From NCBI RefSeq assembly GCF_014204515.1, contig NZ_JACHLI010000009.1, forward strand, positions 124,001 through 188,000: a DNA stretch of 64,000 bases. The letters run 5' to 3'. This DNA is from Pseudomonas nitroreducens. GTDB lineage: Bacteria; Pseudomonadota; Gammaproteobacteria; Pseudomonadales; Pseudomonadaceae. A program made the translations under genes and the position numbers. The notes beneath the pieces are model-generated. The model saw only the letters and a list, made by a program, of their open reading frames with translations. It ran no database searches and was not told the DNA's origin. Below are positions 49,889-57,071 of the stretch, in pieces (position 1 is the stretch's first letter; every line of letters begins with the position of its first letter).

Positions 49889-49918
49889 GGGGCCGGAGGT
49901 GGAAACACCTCCGGCCCC
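49889..49918 (+). terminator. Rho-independent terminator after actP
   Basis: 13-bp stem GGGGCCGGAGGTG / CACCTCCGGCCCC, loop GAAA, then GCTTTTTTG. Confidence 0.94.
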
Positions 49919-49944
49919 GCTTTTTTGACTGGGATGAATAAGGG

Positions 49945-51735
49945 ATGTCCGACGATTTCAACTTCGCCTCACCACCCTTCGACCAGCTCCGCCCGCTGGA
50001 ACGCGAGCAGCTGCGCGATGCGCTGAGCGTGGGTTACTACACGGTCGACGAAGTGCTGCTGGAAGCCGGTGCGCCGGTGCCCTGCCTGTTCGTGCTGCTG
50101 AAGGGCGTGATCGAGGAGCGCGGCGAGGACGGCAAGCTGTTCGCCCAGTACGGCGCCGAAGACCTGTTCGACGTGCGCGGGCTGTTCTCCGGCAGCAGCA
50201 AGCACCGCTACCAGGCGGTGGAAGAGAGCATCGTCTACGAACTGCCGGCGAGCACGTTCCACCAGCTGTGCACGGACAACCCGCAGTTCGCCCGCTTCTT
50301 CCGCGCGGACCTGGCCAGCAAGCGCCAGCTGGAGCGCCGCGACGGGCAGAACCTGGCCGAATTCATCCTCACCCGTATCGCCCCCGAACACCTGTTGCCG
50401 GCCATCGAAGTCGAACCTTCCCTAGCGCTCGGCGACGCGGCACGTCTGCAACTGAGTCGCGGCGCGGACGCGTTACTGGTGCGCGAGGACGGCGCGCTGG
50501 GCATCGTCACCCGCACCGACCTGATGACTGCGCACTTCCGCGATGGCTTCAGCGAGACACAACCCATCGGTCCGCTGGCGCACCGGCCGCTGAGCCATGT
50601 CGAGCTGGGCGATTTTCTCTTCGACGCGATGATCCTCATGACCCGCCAGCGCATCGAGCGCGTGGCGGTGTGCGAGGGGGGCAGGGTGGTCGGCCTGCTG
50701 CACCTGACCCAGGTGCTCAGCCTGTTCTCCACCCATTCCCACGTGCTGGCGCTGCGCATTGCCCGTGCCGAGAGCGAGGCCGAGCTGCGCGCCGCCGCCG
50801 AGACCCTGCACACGCTGATCGCCACGCTGGCGGGCAATGGCATCCGCCTGCGTTTCATCATGCAGCTGGTCAGCGCGCTCAACGAACAGCTGCTCGAGCG
50901 CCTGTTCGAACTGCAGGTGCCGCCGGTGCTGCGCGGCCGCTGCTGTCTGCTGGTGATGGGCAGCGAAGGGCGTGCGGAGCAATTGCTCAAGACCGACCAG
51001 GACAATGCGCTGATCCTCGACGACGGCCTGCCGGTGGAGCAGGGCCTGCTGCTGATGCAGCGCTTCTCCGCCGCGCTGCTGGAGTTCGGTTATCCGCCGT
51101 GCCCAGGCGGCGTGATGGCCAGCCGGCCGGAGTGGTGCAAGCCGTTGTCGGAGTGGCAACGCGAGTTGCGCGAGCTGCCGCTGCAAGGCCGCCCGGAACA
51201 GCTGATGCGCCTGTCGATCCTCGCCGATGCCTGGCCGGTGGCGGGCAGCCGAAGGCTGTTCGACAGCCTGCGCGAATGCCTGTACCAGTTGGCCGGCGAC
51301 AGCAGCCGCTGGATGAGCGACCTGGCTCTGCCGGCGCTGCAGTTCGATACGCCGCTGACCTTCCTCGGCCAGCTCAAGACCCAGGACGCGCAACTGGATG
51401 TGAAGCGTGGCGGCCTCTTCCCCATCGTCCATGGCGCCCGCGTGCTGGCCGTGCGCGAAGGGCTGGAGGAGCGCGGCACGCTCGCTCGCCTCGCTGCACT
51501 GAAGGCGCTCGGCGTGCTGGATGAAACGCTGGCGGACAACCTGATGGAAGCCTTCGAATTGTTCCTCCAACTGCGTCTGCGCCAGCAACTGGACGGCCAG
51601 CGCGATGGCCGCGAGCAGGGGCTCGACGTGTCCCGTCTCAGCCGCCACGAGCGCGACCTGCTGCGCTTCGGCTTGCACACCGTGAAGAAGTTCAAGCAGA
51701 GCCTGTCCCGTCAATTCCACCTGGAGACCCGATGA
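49945..51735 (+). CDS. cNMP-binding / CBS / DUF294 nucleotidyltransferase-like protein
   Basis: 596 residues. Residues ~20-140 are a cyclic-nucleotide-binding fold (LFVLLKGVIEERGEDGKLFAQYGAEDLFD). Residues ~150-275 are two CBS repeats. Residues ~310-460 are a nucleotidyltransferase of the GlnD type with the GS-x10-DxD pattern (MGSEGRAEQLLKTDQDNALILDD), followed by a DUF294 C-terminal helical domain. Orthologues are conserved beside actP and a DEDDh exonuclease in many gammaproteobacteria. Probable role: signalling or modification linked to acetate metabolism (inference). Its stop overlaps the exonuclease start by 4 bp. Confidence 0.88.
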   Translation: MSDDFNFASPPFDQLRPLEREQLRDALSVGYYTVDEVLLEAGAPVPCLFVLLKGVIEERGEDGKLFAQYGAEDLFDVRGLFSGSSKHRYQAVEESIVYELPASTFHQLCTDNPQFARFFRADLASKRQLERRDGQNLAEFILTRIAPEHLLPAIEVEPSLALGDAARLQLSRGADALLVREDGALGIVTRTDLMTAHFRDGFSETQPIGPLAHRPLSHVELGDFLFDAMILMTRQRIERVAVCEGGRVVGLLHLTQVLSLFSTHSHVLALRIARAESEAELRAAAETLHTLIATLAGNGIRLRFIMQLVSALNEQLLERLFELQVPPVLRGRCCLLVMGSEGRAEQLLKTDQDNALILDDGLPVEQGLLLMQRFSAALLEFGYPPCPGGVMASRPEWCKPLSEWQRELRELPLQGRPEQLMRLSILADAWPVAGSRRLFDSLRECLYQLAGDSSRWMSDLALPALQFDTPLTFLGQLKTQDAQLDVKRGGLFPIVHGARVLAVREGLEERGTLARLAALKALGVLDETLADNLMEAFELFLQLRLRQQLDGQRDGREQGLDVSRLSRHERDLLRFGLHTVKKFKQSLSRQFHLETR

Positions 51736-52358
51736 ACGCCTGTGTCACTGCGCCCGATCCGCAATGGTCCGCCTGGCGCCGCCGTCTCTACTGGTGGCGG
51801 CACGATCCGGCGGAGGCCGAAGAGCTGGTCTCGCTGGACCTGGAAACCACCAGCCTCGACCCGCGCAAGGCCGACATCCTCAGCATCGGCGCGGTGGTGA
51901 TCCGCCACGGCAAACTGATCCTCGGCGAGCGCCTGGAACTGCTGGTGGAGCCGCCGCCGTCGCTGGACGGCGAGTCGATCCGCATCCACAAGCTGCGCCG
52001 CGCCGATCTCGAAGGCCAGTTGCCGCTGGTGGAAGCGTTGCGCCGGGTGCAGGCGTTCATTGGTGAGCGGCCGCTGCTGGGCTATTACCTGTCCTTCGAT
52101 GTTGCCGTGCTGCGCCGGCATCTGCGCGAGCAATTCAACGCGCGGCTGGACAACCCCCGCGTGGAAGTCTCCGAGATCTACCACCGCAAGATGAGCCGAC
52201 GCTTCCCCGACCTGCACCTGGACCTGCGCTTCGACACCCTGGCGCGCAACCTGGAAATCCCCATCGAAGGCCGCCACACCGCCATCGGCGATGCACGCAC
52301 CGCCGCGCTGATGTTCCTGCGCCTGCGCAAGGGTTCGCTGCCGCGCGACCTGAGCTGA
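51732..52358 (+). CDS. DEDDh 3'-5' exonuclease (DnaQ-like)
   Basis: 208 residues. ExoI LDLETTSLDPRKADILSIGAVVI (Asp/Glu), ExoII GYYLSFDVAVLRRHL, and ExoIII HTAIGDARTAALMFLRL with the DEDDh histidine. It is like the epsilon proofreading subunit of DNA polymerase III but is a separate paralogue always linked to the upstream CBS/nucleotidyltransferase gene. Substrate unknown; overlap of 4 bp implies co-translation. Confidence 0.9.
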   Translation: MNACVTAPDPQWSAWRRRLYWWRHDPAEAEELVSLDLETTSLDPRKADILSIGAVVIRHGKLILGERLELLVEPPPSLDGESIRIHKLRRADLEGQLPLVEALRRVQAFIGERPLLGYYLSFDVAVLRRHLREQFNARLDNPRVEVSEIYHRKMSRRFPDLHLDLRFDTLARNLEIPIEGRHTAIGDARTAALMFLRLRKGSLPRDLS

Positions 52359-52478
52359 TTCGCAGCGCGCGCAGATTGTTTGAATCTTCCGCGCGCATCG
52401 CCAGTCGGAATCTACAAGCGCTGGCCACTCGCACCCCGCGAGCCACCGCCCCTCGTCGACTGAAAGAGGAGAGACGAT

Positions 52479-52637
52479 ATGGGACTCGGGACCATCCTGT
52501 TGATCATTCTGATCCTGATGCTGATTGGCGGCCTGCCGGTCTTCCCCCACTCGCGCAACTGGGGCTATGGCCCGTCGGGCATCATCGGCGTGGTGCTGGT
52601 CGTGCTGCTGATATTGCTGTTGCTCGGGCGGATCTGA
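52479..52637 (+). CDS. DUF3309 small membrane protein
   Basis: 52 residues, too short for most gene callers' thresholds but convincing: AAGAGGAGAG ribosome binding site, then MGLGTILLIILILMLIGGLP, a central FPHSRNWGYGPSG loop and a second hydrophobic helix ending LLLGRI. The NWGYGPSG motif between two helices is the DUF3309 signature. Function unknown; often stress-induced in proteobacteria. Confidence 0.85.
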   Translation: MGLGTILLIILILMLIGGLPVFPHSRNWGYGPSGIIGVVLVVLLILLLLGRI

Positions 52638-52672
52638 CCGGACGCCTCTGCGCAATCCGTCGAACCCCGTCG

Positions 52673-52813
52673 CCCAACCCTTTCCCTGAAGGAGAGGGTT
52701 GGGTGAGGGGGAGGCGTTGCGTCCGACGCATCGCGGATAAATCCGCTCCTACGCATGTACCGCGCGCATGCACCGCGGCATCCCGGTACGTAGGAGCGGA
52801 CTCCGTCCGCGAT
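52673..52813. repeat. Repeat cluster: CCCTCTCCC-type hairpin plus two REP arms
   Basis: CCCAACCCTTTCCCTGAAGG with AGAGGGTTGGG (52673-52703), then a REP arm variant ATCGCGGATAAATCCGCTCC (52730-) and an opposite arm GTAGGAGCGGACTCCGTCCG (52790-). The arms face outward compared with the usual REPIN order. The stretch 52638-52934 contains no gene. Confidence 0.75.
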
Positions 52814-52934
52814 CGCTCCACCCTCGCTCCTGCCCCCACGTCACAGCGCCGATACGCCGCAGGGTGATTCGTCGCACAGCCCACCGCCCCACCCTGTACT
52901 ACCATTAAGCCTTTGCCTTCAGGGAGTTGCGCGG

Positions 52935-53234
52935 ATGCTGGGTGTTGTACTGGTCGTCCTGGGCGTCATGTGGCTGTTGGTCCAATGCGGGCTGGGCCTG
53001 CCGCCGCTGGCCGAAGCCATGACCCTGGACCCGGTGGCCGATCCCGATCGCTATTGGCAGTTCGCCTTCCTCGGCCCGGCCCTGCCGGTGGCCCTGGGCA
53101 TCTTCCTGCTGCGTTACCGCATCCACGGATTCGCCCATTTCAAGCGTGAGCGCATCAACTGCGCCGCCCATCTGCTGGTGTGCGCCGGCATTGCCCTGGT
53201 GCTGGGCAAGCTGTGCGTGCTCGTCCAGGCCTGA
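52935..53234 (+). CDS. Small membrane protein, unknown function
   Basis: 99 residues from the ATG at 52935 with AGGGAG upstream. Three hydrophobic helices (MLGVVLVVLGVMWLLVQCGLG, FAFLGPALPVALGIFLL, AAHLLVCAGIALVLGKLCVLV) and a short basic loop (RYRIHGFAHFKRER). No recognised domain. It may share a transcript with the SDR gene 127 bp downstream. Confidence 0.75.
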   Translation: MLGVVLVVLGVMWLLVQCGLGLPPLAEAMTLDPVADPDRYWQFAFLGPALPVALGIFLLRYRIHGFAHFKRERINCAAHLLVCAGIALVLGKLCVLVQA

Positions 53235-53361
53235 GGGCCGATTTTCCGCGGGCTGTGGCGGCGGTTTGCCGGGGGCATTCAGCGCCCTGATTTCGCCGCT
53301 GGGAGGGCAGGGCCTTGGTTACACTTCGGCCCAGGTCCTAACAAGAAAGGCAAACCTCCCC

Positions 53362-54174
53362 ATGCAAAATCGCATCATGATCACCGGCGCCGGTTCCGGC
53401 CTCGGACGCGAAATCGCCCTGCGCTGGGCCCGCGAGGGCTGGCAGCTGGCACTGGCCGACGTCAACGAGGCGGGCCTTGTGGAAACCCTCAAACTCGTGC
53501 GCGCGGCCGGCGGTGACGGCTTCACCCAGCGCTGCGACGTGCGCGACTACAGCCAGCTGACCCAGCTGGCGCAGTCCTGCGAAGAGAAATTCGGCGGCAT
53601 CGACATCATCGTCAACAACGCCGGTGTCGCCTCCGGCGGCTTCTTCAGCGAGCTGTCGCTGGAAGACTGGGACTGGCAGATCTCGATAAACCTGATGGGC
53701 GTGGTCAAGGGCTGCAAGGCCTTCCTGCCGCTGCTGGAGAAGAGCAAGGGGCGCATCATCAACATCGCCTCCATGGCCGCGCTGATGCAGGGCCCGGCAA
53801 TGAGCAACTACAACGTGGCCAAGGCCGGCGTGGTGGCGCTCTCGGAAAGCCTGCTGGCCGACCTCAGCCTGGTGGACGTGAAGGTCCACGTGGTCTGCCC
53901 GTCGTTCTTCCAGACCAACCTGCTGGACTCCTTCCGCGGCCCCAGCCCGGAGATGAAGACCCAGGTCGGCAAGCTGCTGGAAAGCTCGCCGATCAGCGCC
54001 GCCGACATCGCCGACTACATCCACCAGGAAGTGGCCCGCGACGTGTTCATGATCCTGCCCCACGAACAGGGCCGCATGGCCTGGCAGATCAAGCAGCAGA
54101 ACCCCCAGGCGCTCTACGACGAGATGGCGAAGATGGCCGAGAAGATGCAGGCCAAGCGTCGCAGTCTTTCCTGA
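53362..54174 (+). CDS. Short-chain dehydrogenase/reductase
   Basis: 270 residues from the ATG at 53362; earlier in-frame starts lie in the preceding gene. Cofactor motif TGAGSGLG, a D in LALADVN that favours NAD(H), NNAG structural motif, catalytic Ser in NIASMA and the YNVAK pair. The C-terminus (~230-270) is basic and helical (YDEMAKMAEKMQAKRRS). Substrate unknown. Similar SDRs in Pseudomonas occur next to hydrolases, but none is adjacent here. Confidence 0.9.
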   Translation: MQNRIMITGAGSGLGREIALRWAREGWQLALADVNEAGLVETLKLVRAAGGDGFTQRCDVRDYSQLTQLAQSCEEKFGGIDIIVNNAGVASGGFFSELSLEDWDWQISINLMGVVKGCKAFLPLLEKSKGRIINIASMAALMQGPAMSNYNVAKAGVVALSESLLADLSLVDVKVHVVCPSFFQTNLLDSFRGPSPEMKTQVGKLLESSPISAADIADYIHQEVARDVFMILPHEQGRMAWQIKQQNPQALYDEMAKMAEKMQAKRRSLS

Positions 54175-54310
54175 TTTCGCCCCCTTTCGGTGCAGTGAAA
54201 GACGGGGCTTGCCCAGGCCGGTGCAAAGGGTTAGTTTTAGTCACCGGCCTGCCTGGCTGATGTACGTTGGACCCCGGTGAAAGCCCCGCTCATTTCGCGG
54301 GGCTTTTGCT
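54175..54310 (+). ncRNA. Candidate small RNA or structured 3' UTR
   Basis: Two hairpins in 90 bp: a perfect 9-bp stem AGGCCGGTG (54215-54223) / CACCGGCCT (54242-54250) with an A/T-rich 18-nt loop, and the terminator stem at 54281-54305. It could be the processed 3' end of the SDR mRNA or an independent transcript. No promoter is evident. Confidence 0.3.
54281..54305 (+). terminator. Rho-independent terminator after the SDR gene
   Basis: Stem AAGCCCCGC / GCGGGGCTT, loop TCATTTC, followed by TTGCTTTTT. Confidence 0.9.
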
Positions 54311-54403
54311 TTTTCGGGCTATCGCCCAACGCTCGGGATTCGTGCTTTGCGCTTCGCCAGGCCTGTGTTAGAAGGCTCCGGTGTCATTGAAGGAAGAACC
54401 CGC

Positions 54404-54829
54404 TTGCACTCTGAATCCATCGTCTATGGCTGCATCCGCGACTGGCCCGGCGACTCGATGGAGCGCCGCCTGCGCCGCGCCGCCAACCGCAAGGTGCTCG
54501 ACAGCCTGCCCACGGGCGAGGCCTGGCCGTTCCTCGGCCGCGAGATGTTCAGCCGCTGCGAGACCGAGGGCGCGGGCCTGTACCAGTCCCAGGTGATCCA
54601 CTTCGGCGCCAGCTACCAGACCATCGAGTACGAGTGGAAGCTCTGGGTCGAACAGTTCGAAGCCCTGCTGCGCCGCCTCTACTGGGCCAGCGCGGTGGTC
54701 CACCTGGAAACCGAAGTCAACGGCAGCCACACCTTCCGCTGGGAGTCCGAGAACGGCTTCCACAGCCCCCGCGAAGGCGAGCTGAAAGTGCGCTGCGCCT
54801 GGGAGCGCGAGGGCGGCCTGCGCGGCTGA
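54404..54829 (+). CDS. Conserved hypothetical protein
   Basis: 141 residues from a TTG at 54404, chosen because GAAGGAAGA sits 6-8 bp upstream; the open frame extends back to 54347 without another signal. The product is soluble, rich in Trp, Glu and Arg (IVYGCIRDWPGDSMERRLRRAANRKVL ... QVIHFGASYQTIEYEWKLWVEQFEALLRRLYW). I do not recognise the family. 31 bp before the UPF0060 gene, so possibly co-transcribed. Confidence 0.65.
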   Translation: MHSESIVYGCIRDWPGDSMERRLRRAANRKVLDSLPTGEAWPFLGREMFSRCETEGAGLYQSQVIHFGASYQTIEYEWKLWVEQFEALLRRLYWASAVVHLETEVNGSHTFRWESENGFHSPREGELKVRCAWEREGGLRG

Positions 54830-54860
54830 CCGGCGTACTTCCCGTCACGGAAAGAGCCCC

Positions 54861-55190
54861 ATGATCAACTACCTCTGGTTCATCCTCGCCGCGTTCTGCG
54901 AGATCGCCGGCTGCTACGCCTTCTACCTCTGGCTGCGCCTGGACAAAAGCGCCCTTTGGATAATTCCCGGCCTGCTCAGCCTGACGGTCTTCGCCCTGCT
55001 GCTCACCCGCGTCGAAGCCAGCTACGCCGGGCGTGCCTATGCCGCGTACGGCGGCATCTATGTCGCCGCCTCGCTGTTCTGGCTGGGCTTCGTCGAGAAG
55101 AGCCGCCCGCTTTGGAGCGACTGGGTCGGCGTGGCGCTTTGCGTGATCGGCGCCAGCGTGGTGCTGCTCGGGCCGCGCTTCGCGCCCTGA
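54861..55190 (+). CDS. ynfA: UPF0060 (YnfA-family) membrane protein
   Basis: 109 residues with four membrane helices (MINYLWFILAAFCEIAGCYAFYLWLRLDKSALW). The CEIAGCYAFYLWLR and RAYAAYGGIYVAASLFWLGFVEKSRP motifs are diagnostic of YnfA/UPF0060. The family is distantly related to SMR exporters and has been linked to multidrug efflux in some bacteria. AAAGAG precedes the ATG. Confidence 0.92.
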   Translation: MINYLWFILAAFCEIAGCYAFYLWLRLDKSALWIIPGLLSLTVFALLLTRVEASYAGRAYAAYGGIYVAASLFWLGFVEKSRPLWSDWVGVALCVIGASVVLLGPRFAP

Positions 55191-55203
55191 GCCTCCAGCA
55201 TCC

Positions 55204-55232
55204 GGCGGATAACGCCGTTGGCGTTATCCGCC
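55204..55232. repeat. GGCGGATAACGCC hairpin repeat
   Basis: Perfect 13-bp inverted repeat GGCGGATAACGCC / GGCGTTATCCGCC with loop GTT, followed by CTAC. Same family as 39052-39128. Confidence 0.8.
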
Positions 55233-55267
55233 CTACCTGCTGCGGCGCCGAAGCACACGCCAAACCT

Positions 55268-55354
55268 GTAGGAGCGAGCTTGCTCGCGAACAGAGTAACC
55301 GGCTGCACAGGCATGGCCGGCGAGCGCCGGGTTCGCGAGCAAGCTCGCTCCTAC
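55268..55354. repeat. REPIN, GAGCGAGCTTGCTCGC family
   Basis: 24-bp arms at 55268-55291 and 55331-55354, inverted. With the hairpin at 55204 it fills the gene-free stretch 55191-55516, together with GCGATACCCATGCAGTGGGCG / GATGGGTATCGC at 55408-55448, a further loose inverted repeat. Confidence 0.88.
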
Positions 55355-55516
55355 GAAAAACAGCTTCGATCCAGCCGCTGAGCTGCGTCGTCGGATGGGG
55401 GGAGCTTGCGATACCCATGCAGTGGGCGCGCACAATCGATGGGTATCGCTGCGCTCCACGCCATCCTACGCGGCATTCAACCGGCGAAACGGGGAAGCGG
55501 GTTCCTGAAGAGGGCG

Positions 55517-55747
55517 TCAGTCCTCCAGCCATTCCCTGGGCACTTCGGCCTTGAGCATCAGCTGGCACTGCTGGCTTTCCGGATCGAAGACGATCACCGC
55601 CTCGCCGCGTTTGAGCGCATGGCGCGCGCGCTCCACACGCACATCCAGCGGGGTGTCGTCGCCATTGTCGGTGCCTTCGCGGGTGACGAAGTCTTCCAGC
55701 AGATTGTTCAGGGTGTCGGCTTCGATCAGCTCGAAGGGGATCAGCAT
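55517..55747 (-). CDS. yheU: YheU-family (UPF0270) protein
   Basis: 76 residues (MLIPFELIEADTLNNLLEDFVTREGTDNGDDTPLDVRVERARHALKRGEAVIVFDPESQQCQLM). The family signature IPxxxLxxxTLxxLIExFVxREGTDYG is clear. Small acidic soluble protein of unknown function. It lies 73 bp after the NAGGN operon stop on the same strand. Confidence 0.92.
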   Translation of the reverse strand: MLIPFELIEADTLNNLLEDFVTREGTDNGDDTPLDVRVERARHALKRGEAVIVFDPESQQCQLMLKAEVPREWLED

Positions 55748-55820
55748 GGCGGGCTACTCGTGAATCGTACTCGTGAATCGCAGCGCGGGATTGTAGTCCC
55801 GCGCGGCGGCGAGTGCAGCT

Positions 55821-57071
55821 TCAGTGCTTGCCTTTGCTGCGGGACTTGCCCTTGGCGGGCGACTTGCCCTTGTCGCTGCTCCTGTCGGAGGTGTCGCCGC
55901 TGTCGATCAGGTGGTCCACCGGCGGCACATGGGTGGTGCTCTCCATGTGTACCGGATGTTCCAGCTGCTTGCTGAAGCGCTCCAGGGCGCCTTCGCTGGG
56001 CTCCGCGTCGCTGTCGAACACCGGCGGGCTGAGCATGTAGGCCGTGAGCAGTTTCGCCAGGGCGGCGAGGCTGTCGATGTGGGTGCGCTCGTAGCCGTGG
56101 GTGGCGTCGCAGCCGAAGGCCAGCAGGGCGGTGCGGATGTCGTGGCCGGCGGTGATCGCCGACTGCGCATCGCTGTGGTAATAGCGGAACAGGTCCCGCC
56201 GCACGGCGACTTCATGGCGTTCGCCCAGGCGCAGCAGGTGCCGGGAAAGGTGGAAGTCGTAGGGCCCACCGGAGTCCTGCAGGGCCACGCTCACCGCGTG
56301 CTCGCTGGAGTTCTGCCCCTCGGCCACCGGCGCGATGTCGATGCCGACGAATTCGCTGACGTCCCAGGGCAGCGCGCCGGCTGCGCCCGAGCCGATCTCC
56401 TCGGTGATGGTGAACAGCGGGTGGCAGTCGATGGGCGGCACCTGGCCGCTTTCCACGATGGCCTTGAGCGAGGCCAGCAAGGCCGCAACACCGGCCTTGT
56501 CGTCGAGGTGGCGGGCGCTGATGTGGCCGCTCTCGGTGAATTCCGGCAGCGGGTCGAAGGCGACGAAATCGCCGATGGCCACGCCCAGGGATTCGCTGTC
56601 GGCGCGGCTGGCTGTGTAGGTGTCCAGGCGCAGTTCGACGTGGTCCCAGCTGATCGGCAGGGTATCCACCGCGGTGTTGAACGCGTGCCCGGAGGCCAGC
56701 AGTGGCAGCACGCTGCCGCGGAATACGCCGTTCTCGCAGAACACCGTGACCCGGCTGCCCTCGGCGAAGCGGCTCGACCAGCAGCCCACCGGCGCCAGCG
56801 CCAGGCGGCCGTTGGGCTTGATCTCGCGGACGATCGCGCCAATCGTGTCCAGGTGCGCCGAGACCGCGCGGTCCGGGCTCTTGCGCCGGCCCAGCAGGGT
56901 CGCGCGGATGGTCCCGCGGCGGGTCATCTCGAAGGGTACGCCGATCTCTTCCAGGCGCTCGGCGACGTAGCGCACGATGGTGTCGGTGAAGCCGGTGGGG
57001 CTGGGGATGGCGAGCATTTCCAGCAGCACGCGCTGCAGGTAGTTCAGATCCGGTTGGGGCAATGGGGTCAT
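55821..57071 (-). CDS. M42-family peptidase of the NAGGN osmolyte operon
   Basis: 416 residues. M42/M20-type di-metal peptidase: SAHLDTIGAIV, ARHLDDKAGVAALLASL, TITEEIGSGAAGAL and FVGIDIAPVAEG provide the ligands; DATHGYERTHIDSLAAL supplies the last histidine. This 'osmoprotectant NAGGN system M42 peptidase' always accompanies the two synthesis genes, and probably degrades or trims the dipeptide. The last ~25 residues are highly basic (DKGKSPAKGKSRSKGKH), unusual for the family. The start overlaps the synthetase stop by 4 bp. Confidence 0.92.
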   Translation of the reverse strand: MTPLPQPDLNYLQRVLLEMLAIPSPTGFTDTIVRYVAERLEEIGVPFEMTRRGTIRATLLGRRKSPDRAVSAHLDTIGAIVREIKPNGRLALAPVGCWSSRFAEGSRVTVFCENGVFRGSVLPLLASGHAFNTAVDTLPISWDHVELRLDTYTASRADSESLGVAIGDFVAFDPLPEFTESGHISARHLDDKAGVAALLASLKAIVESGQVPPIDCHPLFTITEEIGSGAAGALPWDVSEFVGIDIAPVAEGQNSSEHAVSVALQDSGGPYDFHLSRHLLRLGERHEVAVRRDLFRYYHSDAQSAITAGHDIRTALLAFGCDATHGYERTHIDSLAALAKLLTAYMLSPPVFDSDAEPSEGALERFSKQLEHPVHMESTTHVPPVDHLIDSGDTSDRSSDKGKSPAKGKSRSKGKH

